Source: Megascapheus bottae (taxonomy: Eukaryota; Chordata; Mammalia; Rodentia; Geomyidae). Taken from it: 64,000 nucleotides of DNA. Positions 56,600-64,000 of the stretch are shown here, one piece after another. The stretch is taken from contig JANJXV010000187.1 in assembly GCA_024803745.1 (NCBI GenBank), forward strand, positions 1,614,501 through 1,678,500, read 5' to 3'. The stretch's first letter is position 1, and each line of letters begins with the position of its first letter. The translations under genes were made by a program, and so were the position numbers. The notes beneath the pieces were generated by a model. That model did not search any database and was not told the origin of the DNA. It saw only the letters and a list, made by a program, of their open reading frames with translations.

Positions 56600-57192
56600 C
56601 CCTTCAGGCCACTACTTAGAAATGGGAGGAGGGAGGACGAAAGGGAGGAGGAGGGAGGAGGAAGAAGGAGGGAAGAGGAAGAAGGAGGAAGAAGGAGGGA
56701 GGAGGAGGAAGGAGGGAGGGGGAGGGGGGAGGAGGAGGGAGGGGAGGGGGAGGAAGGGGGAGGGGGAGGAGGAGGGAGGGGGAGGAGGAGGGAGGGGGAG
56801 GAGGAGGGAGGGGGAGGAGGAGGGGAGAGGAGGAGGAGGACAAGGACCACGACAACAACAACAACAAAGAAGGAAGGAGAGATAGGTAGAGGGAGAAGAA
56901 AGAGAAGGAAGATGAGAGGGATGGTGGGAGAGAAAGAATTGGCCCTATTTGAGATGTGTATTCACCCCTGTCGTTGGGAGGTAGGTCTAGTTCCAGAAGA
57001 AATAGATACCCAAACACAGTCTCAAAAGGGATTCATCGTAAGCCAAAACTATATTGCAATTTTTTTTATCTCTTCTACTGAGAACGATGAAAGGACTGAC
57101 GCTGATCAAGATGCATGTGCTCATAAACTGACATGTGGAAGTGAAACTCCTTTGTACAACGAGTGAAAGATAATAAAGTTACAATAAAAATA
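56600..57192 (+). mobile_element. L1 3' UTR with purine tract and poly(A) signal
   Basis: A long purine tract (56639-56840) is followed by 'gagatgtgtattcacccctg', 'gctgatcaagatgcatgtgc', 'gtgaaactcctttgtacaac' and an end with 'aataaagttacaataaaaa' (57172-57190). The right part shares order with the fragment at 23938-24068. L1 3' UTRs typically carry a polypurine tract, so the two features probably belong to one element. The left boundary is uncertain. Its UTR differs from that of the minus-strand L1 at 39969. Confidence 0.65.
56639..56840. repeat. Pure purine tract, GGA/GGGGA-rich
   Basis: A run of 202 plus-strand purines with GGA, GAAGGA and GGGGGA units, ending in 'caaggaccacgac' and a short CAA array. 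Numerous G runs of three or more allow G-quadruplex folding in principle. Long frames across it (148 and 204 codons, Gly/Glu/Arg-rich) are low-complexity artefacts. Confidence 0.97.
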
Positions 57193-57389
57193 TGACGGCT
57201 ACAAATATGTATTTAAATCACGCAATTTTTTTAGTGTAGGCAAATCAACTGTTGACTGAAATATTAGGTGGTAAATGGCTGACATTAAGTGTGAGCTTTG
57301 ACACGGCCAATGCTACTAAACAGTAAATTCTATCTGACGCCGAGTGACTCCAGGTTGTGCCTTTTGCCTCAATCCAAGTGTTTTCTATG

Positions 57390-57600
57390 AGTTGGGCATG
57401 ATCTTGCACACCTGTAAGCCCAGAACTTGAGAGGCTGAGGCAGAGAACCTCAAATACACTGTCTCAAAAGACACAAAAGGACAGCAAGCAAACATTATTT
57501 TCTGTACCACACTCTGTTCTCAATTTCTCAAATTCTTGATCTAAATTTAAAACATTTGCCTAGGTCTTGAGTTGAGCTCTCAACACCAAAAAAAATGAAA
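57390..57600 (+). mobile_element. Old B1 monomer with a possible ID tail
   Basis: A B1-like part at 57390-57480 ('gcacacctgtaagcccagaa', 'gagaggctgaggcagagaac') keeps the standard 'gaggcagag' in place of the 'gatctgag' of the B1-Geo heads. Near 57560-57596 'ggtcttgagttgagctctca' and 'acaccaaaaaaaa' look like an ID end. It may be one disrupted B1-dID. Confidence 0.55.
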
Positions 57601-58259
57601 ACAAGAAGAAAACCCTGATAATCATTCCATATTTTCAAAAAATCTATCTTTGTGGCCTTCAAGTCCCTGAGGTCAGCCTTGTACAGAAAACAGCAGAGGA
57701 ATGGGTAGCAAAAGACTGAAGGTTACCCCAAAACTACTTCCCAGGATGCTCTTTACAGGCAGGGGATGGCATTGCTTTTCAGTTGCCAAAGCACATTTCC
57801 AACATACCAGACACTGGTGAGTCACCTCATAGTTCCTGTGGTTTAGGCCCAGCTTACCTGGTCTGCAGCTTGTGGACCCCGTGTCCAGACAGCCGCGTGA
57901 CTGGAGAAGAGTCTGCTGCTGCAGAGACATCATCCCCTTGATGGCTGGCTGATGGAGTTCACTTTGAGGCTGCATGACGAAGGGAAAGGCCAGAGATGTG
58001 AGGTACCCCCAACCCTTCAGCCACTCTTCTTCCATCTAGAAATGCAAGGGCGTTGTCATGTAAAAGGGCAGGGCTTACAGACTGCCTTGCAGCTGTGAAA
58101 AAAAAATCAACATGAGGGCGAAAGGCTTTGAAACCCAGCCATCAAACAGCAACTTCCCTGTTCCTGGAGATCTGTAGGAGAGCTCTTTCTTGGGGTGCAC
58201 CTGTAGAACCTTCGAGTCTAATCTAAAATACCCTGTCAAGAAGAAGCTGAGGAGCAAGC
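57601..58259. other. Unassigned sequence
   Basis: A 120-codon minus frame at 57673-58035 has no recognised domain. Nothing else was identified. Confidence 0.4.
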
Positions 58260-58780
58260 ACAGCCCAGGTAGAAGAGAAGAAGCATGCCGCCATCAGCGG
58301 GCTTCGCAATGGATCAGAACTCTTTAACCCTTGCACCTGGACTGGGACCAGGTGGGGTTGATTCTACCAAGACTCTGCTTGTAAACAACCCACACCTCTA
58401 GTTCCCCTGCCCTGGCCAATCAGATGAAAAAGCCATCACTCCTGGCCAATGGACAGACAGGTCTTTTGGTATGCTCTTGTCTCCAACCTTCAATAAAGCC
58501 ATTGTTTTTCCTTTCAAAGAGCATGTGGGGCCTGTGACCTTCACATGGTCACGAATTCCATCCTTGCACCCTTCCGTTACTTGAAGCTTCTCTCCCTCCC
58601 TCTCTCTTGTTCCTCTCTCTCGCCCCCGTCCTGTTCCCCCTCCATTTTTCTATTTCATTCTCTCTCTACTGAAGTTATCCTGTGTCGTCTCTCCCCTCTG
58701 TAGTAAATCTCTCTCTACTTCCTACTATACTCTTTTAAGGACCCCTTGGTTGGCTACATAGGAGCTAGTTTTTGTTTGGA
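58260..58780 (+). mobile_element. Possible solo LTR
   Basis: Two CCAAT boxes ('ggccaatcagatg' near 58414 and 'ggccaatggacag' near 58444) are followed by a TATG-type box and 'ttcaataaagcc' (58490). A long CT-rich part follows (58585-58740). This promoter-then-polyadenylation order is typical of retroviral LTRs. No internal viral genes, clear ends or target-site duplication were identified. Confidence 0.42.
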
Positions 58781-58984
58781 GAGTAAGCTTAAGGAATTAT
58801 CTAATATTCTCCTGTGTGTGTTGTGTTGTGTGTTGAGACTTGAACTCAGGCTTGGGCACTGTCCCTAAGCTTTTTCCTTTTTTTTTTTTTTTTTGCTCAA
58901 GGCTAATGCTCTACCACTTGAGCCACAGATCTACTTTTGGCTTTTTTTTTTCAGTAGTTAATTGGAAATAAGAGTGTCAGGTAC

Positions 58985-59391
58985 GGGGCCGGGAGTTTGG
59001 CCTACCGGTAGAGTGCTTGCCTAGCATGCATGAAGACCCAGGTTCGATTCCTCAGTAATACATACATAGAAAAAAGCTGGAAGTGGTGCTGTAACTCAAG
59101 TGGTAGAGCACTAGCCTTGAGAAAAAGACTAAGGATGGGCCAGGAGTTTGGCCTAGTGGTTAAAGTGCTTGCCTAGCATGCATGAAGACCCGGGTTCAGT
59201 TCCTCGGTACCACATGTAGAAAAAAGCCGAAGTGGTGCTGAGGCTCAAGTGGTAGAGCTCTAGCCTTGAGAAAGTCCAAGGACAGTGCTCAGGCCCTGAG
59301 CTCAAGCCCAGGACTGGCAAAAAAAAAAAGAGAAAAAGACTAAGGACAGTGCTCAGGCCCTGAGTTCAAGCCCCATGACTGGCAAAAAAAA
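58985..59391 (+). mobile_element. Middle IDL-Geo of the nest
   Basis: Head 'ggggccgggagtttggccta' with intact 'ggttcgattcc' and a Geo half running to 59391. It is interrupted at 59136-59329 by another IDL-Geo. Removing the inner element and one duplication restores an ordinary IDL-Geo. Confidence 0.93.
59119..59346 (+). mobile_element. Inner IDL-Geo with perfect 17-bp TSD
   Basis: Element 59136-59329, flanked by 'gagaaaaagactaagga' at 59119-59135 and 59330-59346. Box B is altered ('gggttcagttcct'). The linker lacks the second 'cata' ('ccacatgtagaaaaaagccg'). It is the youngest of the three levels. Confidence 0.96.
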
Positions 59392-59465
59392 AGTCTCAGG
59401 TACTTCCTGCCCAGGATGGTTTTGAACCATAAGCTACCTGCTGAATTACAGAATGCATACCTGTC

Positions 59466-59655
59466 CAACGGGCCCGTTAGACTACCTTCTTTCTACATCA
59501 GAAGAAATGTCACACAAACATCCTTGGAATGGAAGTGATGGTTTCTGGGTCCATCTTGAGTCTTGGTACAGGACACCAGTAAAGAGGGATTATGGAGAAC
59601 TGTCCTAGAGTTACACATCTCAATTAAGACAGGATTTCATTCTAAATAATAAGAC
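59466..59655. other. Unassigned spacer
   Basis: Short unique text between two SINE nests. Confidence 0.5.
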
Positions 59656-60270
59656 CAGGCACTGGTGACTCACTTATATAATCTTAGCTACTCAGGAAAA
59701 TGAGGTATGATTATCAGTTCCAAGCCCATAGGACTCTTTTTTTTTTTGTGGGTCATGGGGCTTGAACTTGGCCTGGGTGCTATCCCTGAGCTCTTCAGCT
59801 CAAGGCTACCACCCTACCCTTGAGCTCAGCCCCATTTCCCATTTTCAAGAGATTAATTGGAGGGAAGAGCCTCAGATCCTTTTGTGCCTGGGCTGGCTTT
59901 GAACCTTGATCCTCAGATCTCAGCCTCCTGAGTAGCTAGGAATTACAGGCGTGAGCCACGGGCACCTGTCTCCCGGAGACTCTCATCTCCAATTTCACAC
60001 CAAAAAGCCAGAAGTGACTCAAGTAATAGGGCACTAGTATTGAGCAAAAAGTTCAGAGATAGACAGGTGTGGCGTAATCCTAGCTACTTATGAGGTTGAG
60101 CGTGAGGATTGCAGTTCAAAGCTGGTCTGTGGCTCAAGGGGTAGTGCAGTAGCCTTGAGCTGAAGAGCTCAGGGACAATACCCAGGCCCAGAGTTCAAGC
60201 CTCAGGTCCTATTAAAAAAAAAGTTCTGAGACAGTACCCAGGCCCTGAGTTCAAGCCCCAGGACCAGCAA
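59656..60270 (+). mobile_element. Second SINE nest: B1-Geo interrupted twice
   Basis: The outer plus-strand B1-Geo has its head at 59656-59740 ('ccaggcactggtgactcact'). Its middle is at 59972-60062 ('gagactctcatctccaattt', 'gtgactcaagtaatagggca') and its end at about 60222-60270 ('ctgagttcaagccccaggac'). A minus-strand B1-Geo occupies about 59741-59971. A second plus-strand, shortened B1-Geo occupies about 60063-60221. The repeated 'aaaaagttc' and 'gaga' flanks near 60045 and 60217 mark the second insertion. All elements belong to B1-Geo. Confidence 0.88.
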
Positions 60271-61086
60271 TGCATGTGCACATACACACATGTGCACATA
60301 CACACACAGACACACATGCACACACATGATGGCATCTCCTTTTATGCCTACTCCCAATCCTTTTGTCATAGCACACAGGACAAAGAACCACCAATTTAAA
60401 GTATGAAGCAGCTGTCTGGACCTCTTATCAAGAAGACACAGCCTTAGGCCCACAGGCTGGCAGGGAAGGCACGCACAGATGAGGCTCTGAAATGACATTA
60501 TCTCTCCCACCCCCACTTTGCAGGAGAAGCGATTGTCAGAACCATGGACAGGACTCTTCTGGACTAATTCCTGTTTTCTGATCATTAGGAGAACAATAAT
60601 AAAAACTCAGACAGGTCTTGTTAAGAGTCAAGCGCACTCTCGCTCCAATTCCCTACATTCTTCTAATCCACCATCTCGCACTGGAGGTACTATCAGAGCA
60701 TCCTGGAAACTATAAAGTCCTGAGACAACGGGGTAACAGGTTCAAGAGGCTGTTCCTGATATACAGACAAACTTCAAGAGCAGAGAAATCTCCCCTGGGA
60801 AAGCCACTCTGCTGTCATTGTTCCCTTGTTTTCTAGGTAGTTACAGCAACTGCTCTGCCCAGGTAAAAAAATGATGAGAGCCCATTGAATTTGTATAACA
60901 CTGAACTTATAAAGCTCCCTCACAAGTATTGAAAAAAGTATCACCAAAGTGTGATAACAGAGGCCACAGGAGACATGTAAGATGTGTCTGGGTAGTGTGA
61001 GAGTAAAAAAAAAATCATCCTCTTAATGCATTTTAGGGAAAATATAATTAGCAAGTGAAAATCATGATTTCACAGGTTTTATTTCT
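60271..61086. other. Unassigned sequence
   Basis: CA-rich text at 60271-60330 continues the SINE end. The remainder is unique, with frames at 60202-60836 that have no resemblance to known proteins. Confidence 0.4.
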
Positions 61087-61306
61087 CCTGATCAACTCCT
61101 TTTTTTGCCAGCCCTGGGCTTGAGCTCAGGGCCTGAGCACTGTCCTTGGACTTTCTCAAGGCTAGAGCTCTACCACTTGAGCCTCAGCACCACTTCCAGT
61201 TTTTTTCTATGTATGTGGTACCGAGGAATCGAACCCTGGTCTTCGCAAATGCCAGGCAAGCACTTTAACCACTAGGCCAAACTCCCGGTCCCTGATCAAC
61301 TCCTTT
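61087..61306 (-). mobile_element. IDL-Geo SINE with perfect 16-bp TSD
   Basis: Element 61103-61290, between 'cctgatcaactccttt' copies at 61087-61102 and 61291-61306. On the minus strand it has a full head, box B 'ggttcgattcc' and a complete Geo half. The poly(A) is short. Confidence 0.97.
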
Positions 61307-61694
61307 CTGTGTGTTGATTTAAAGGGAAGTGGGTAGGATTGGATAAGGAATGTTGATGCATTTTTTTTTAAGGACGATCGAAGTCTGAAGAGTGCTGGGT
61401 GATTTTTACAGAGTTACAATCTGGAGTAAGCAAACTGTCATTGGTTCTTAGCTCTGTTGTGTGGGTTAGGAAATCTCAGAAGGGGGTGTTTAAGCAACTC
61501 ACCCCCTTATTAGTGATTTCTATACATGATTTGCACAAAAGACTTACGTTGTTTTGAACCTACATAGAAGGTAAACTGAGTACACACTATGTGTAGTTGT
61601 CTCAACTATTAAGTCTGTTATGTAGACTCATCACCTCCAATTGGCCTTCCTTCTTCCTTCCCAAGATAGGATAGCAACCTTGGTGAGTCCAATT
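61307..61694. other. Unassigned sequence
   Basis: Unique text with no recognised family. Confidence 0.4.
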
Positions 61695-61945
61695 TTAAAG
61701 TGGTGGCCTTTCAGTTCCTTCCATTTTCCCACAAATAACATGATGGCTTTGAAAGGTCCACAGTAAACAGGTGTGTGCAGCTGTACGCTACCTTTCATTC
61801 ATTCTGGTAGCTGCCCAGGAGTGTTAGTCCAGGGCCAAGGGATAGTTGTATCTTTAGTTTTATGGGTTTTTTTTTAACTTCCTAGATAGTGGCTACACTG
61901 GTCTGCATTCTAACCAACAGTGAAATGCAACATTTGTCAGGCTAA
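61695..61945 (-). mobile_element. Old L1 ORF2 fragment, minus strand
   Basis: 'gatagttgtatctttagttt' is followed by 'agtggctacactggtctgca' and 'ttctaaccaacagtgaaatg'. These align in order with the minus strand of the L1 ORF2 C-terminal region ('gtagttctatttttagttt', 'cattcccaccaacagtg'). The coding frame is not preserved. Confidence 0.65.
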
Positions 61946-62936
61946 TGGATCTCCTGTCTAAAAACAGAGACTGGGGGTGTCAGGGGAAAGGGGAGGAAGA
62001 CATAAGGAGAAAGAGAGGAAAAGGAGAGAGTAGTCTTGCCATGTGACTGGCTGGTCCTGTTAATGTAATGAGGAGGTCCTGGCAAGTTGATGTTTTTCTC
62101 ATATCAGAGCAATGGGGGACGGAGGGAGTAGTTAAAAGTGGTAAGAACAAAACAGACACACAGAGAAGATCTCATTTAATAGCTAGAAGAAAAAAAAGTC
62201 CTCGTGGAATTTAAGTGTGGCTGTTCCCGTGTGCTTCTGGAACCTAAGTAATGTATAACAAATCTTCTCCTTTTGTCTCTGCTAATCTGCGTAACTCACA
62301 GCCCAAAGATCTTAAGCCATCATAATTTGGTATAGACTATGAGGAGGGGAAGGAATGCAAAGAAACAGGAATCCTCTGGCAGGCACCACGTAGCGATTTA
62401 TAATCCAGGAAACGCGACAGAAGTTATCTGAGGCTGACAGTCAGACACAGGTCAACTTGAAACCCACACTCAGAAAGCTGTTCCCTGCCAACCATCATCA
62501 TCTTTGCTTTTGATCAGTGCAAATGAAACACGAATATGTCATCTGGGAATTTGTCAGGTGTCTCTCCACCGATCAGAATCACCAATCCTGTCTTAGAACT
62601 AGAAGAGATCTTAGAAGACTCAGGGAGAGATTGTCAAGGTCATGCCCTTCAAGACCCAGGCAGGGTCCCAGCTGTCACGTAGTCATCCTCTCCTGACTTC
62701 TCCCCTTACTTGTGGCTTAGGGAGGGAGAAAAAGAGTTCTTCTCGCCCATCCAAGCCAGTGTGGAGCCATTTCCATACTCCTGGCTATCCATGAGGACTA
62801 AGGTACATTCCAATTACCATATTTAATCCTCACATCTCTCCATAAAGGTGGGTGGGAAGGAAAGGTCAGAACTCTGAATACAAAAAAAAGGAAAAAGTTC
62901 ACTGGGGCATGTGCTTTGAAAGTGTCTCTAAAAGAA
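61946..62936. other. Unassigned sequence up to the second repeat copy
   Basis: A purine-rich stretch lies at 61985-62030. No family was recognised. If the 62.9-kb duplication extends left of the window, part of this region is also duplicated sequence and the duplication breakpoint lies in or before it. Confidence 0.45.
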
Positions 62937-64000
62937 AAACGCTTACCAAAAAACAAAACTAGGTCATTGAATTGAAATGCAACAGGATCCTCATTAAAAG
63001 TTGGATGTTTCCTCATATGAATCCCCAAAAGAGAGGGATGTGAGAAGGACATTCTATTTTGGGGGGAGATTATAGGAAAAAGTTGGGGCTTTGGAGCTGG
63101 ACCCATTTGAGTTCAAAGTTTATTTTAGTGTTGTTGCTTGGTTAGTTTAGTGGTCTCCAGCCAACCATAACCCTTTTCTGAACCTCAACTTACCTTCACA
63201 ACACTTTTAAATGGAGTTAAAATGCCTAGTTCATTGGGTTGATTTAAAAAAAAAAACGAAGCCGGTTGCAGTGGCTCACGCCTGTCATCCTAGCTACTCA
63301 GGAGGCTGAGATCTGAGGATCAAGGTTCAAAGCCATCCCAGGCACAAAAGGACCCGAGACTCTTATCTCCAATTAACCTCTAGAAAATGGGAAGTGGGGC
63401 TTGGCTCAAGGGTAGGGCAGTAGCCTTGAGCTGAAGGGTTCAAGGACAGCACCCAGGCTGAGTACAAACCCCACAACCCCCACACACCTACACACACATA
63501 CACAAATACGATTCTTATGATAGGTCTGCAAAGTGTCTAGCCCACAGCATATGCTCAAGGAAATGGTGGGATCTTCTTTCCATACACCATGAACCTCTGG
63601 CATGATCCCAAAATGACATATATCTTATTCCCAGACATGGGTGGGTCTGTGTTCCACTTTTTGATTGGATAGTGCTATGAAATTACATCACCTTTCAGTC
63701 CTCAGTTTTCTTCTCTGTTAGAAAACACTACTACTAATAATAATAATAGCACAACCTCCAGGAAGCAGACGTTGATGTTTTCCTGCCCCACATCCACTTT
63801 TTCTTCCTTTCTTCATGGCATCATGTAGCTCTTGGGACACCTTTCCTAAGTGGACTGACCCCACCCTCAGCTCCAAGAGTGACCTGCTTCAGGTAGAAGG
63901 AATTCCATTCAGCTCATGGGCTCAAGGCTCACCATGGGGCATTATTTTGACCAATGAACACGAACAAGGGATTTCTGGGAAAAGTTTCACCCTCTCAACA
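62937..64000 (+). repeat. Copy 2 of the 62.9-kb-spaced direct repeat
   Basis: Same text as 1-1067 in the same orientation. (ACT)3 at 63727-63735 replaces (ACT)4 at 791-802, and G at 63877 replaces A at 944. It runs to the window end, so its right boundary is not visible. Confidence 0.95.
63260..63484 (+). mobile_element. B1-Geo SINE, duplicated copy of the one at 324-548
   Basis: Identical to the first copy by eye, including the 11-A run in front and the CA-rich tail. It was copied with the segment and did not insert separately. Confidence 0.9.

Larger units (their letters stand above)
58840..59465 (-). mobile_element. Outer B1-Geo of a three-level SINE nest
   Basis: The minus-strand B1-Geo has its Geo half at about 58845-58984 ('gagacttgaactcaggcttg', 'taccacttgagccacagatc') and its head at about 59393-59465 ('cttcctgcccaggatggttt'). 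It is split by an IDL-Geo. The flanks 'agtgtcaggtac' (58973-58984) and 'agtctcaggtac' (59392-59403) are the duplication made by that insertion, with one mismatch. A T run near 58877 also expanded inside the Geo half. Confidence 0.88.

Noticed and set aside
56439..57166. 148- and 204-codon Gly/Glu/Arg-rich frames
   Set aside because: They are translations of a pure purine tract, where stop codons on this strand are rare.
1..64000. Terminal direct repeats as ends of a circular or phage-like 62.9-kb molecule
   Set aside because: The content is mammalian SINE, L1 and MIR debris with no replication or structural genes. The two copies also differ slightly, which does not fit a simple circular overlap.

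Overview
The window is mammalian nuclear DNA, almost certainly from a rodent. It contains no protein-coding gene, exon, tRNA gene, rRNA gene or prokaryotic feature that I can support. It reads as intergenic or deep-intronic sequence. The lineage call rests on its SINEs. About a dozen copies join a tRNA-Ala/ID-like head to a second monomer, the layout published as IDL-Geo for Geomyoidea (kangaroo rats, pocket mice, pocket gophers). This assignment is from memory of the published structure, not from a database search.

Layout. Two abundant dimeric SINE families fill the window on both strands. IDL-Geo is an ID-like head plus a 'Geo' 3' monomer. A second family, called B1-Geo here, is a 7SL/B1-like head plus essentially the same 3' monomer. 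Several insertions keep 12-17 bp target-site duplications, and two clusters (58.8-59.5 kb and 59.7-60.3 kb) are SINEs nested inside SINEs. L1 debris lies on both strands. The best piece (39.97-40.96 kb, minus strand) encodes the ORF2 C-terminus and carries a 92-bp tandem duplication in its 3' UTR. A short 3'-UTR-only copy at 10.2 kb has a perfect 15-bp target-site duplication. Older L1, L2, MIR and LTR-like pieces lie between them. Simple repeats are prominent: four purine tracts of about 180-215 bp (three pure), all with purines on the plus strand, several (CA)n arrays and a compound tetranucleotide array at 39.4 kb.

The most striking feature is at the ends. Bases 62937-64000 repeat bases 1-1067 in direct orientation. 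By eye the copies differ only by one 3-bp microsatellite unit and one A/G substitution. The period is 62,936 bp. This is either a very recent tandem segmental duplication or a false (haplotypic) duplication in the assembly, and the visible sequence cannot decide between them.

There is no gene circuit to describe. The functional content is retrotransposon biology: L1 supplies reverse transcriptase and endonuclease, and the two SINE families are its probable passengers. No new defence, metabolic or regulatory system was found. Stretches called unassigned held no repeat or gene I recognised by reading; cross-species alignment could still show conserved noncoding elements there.
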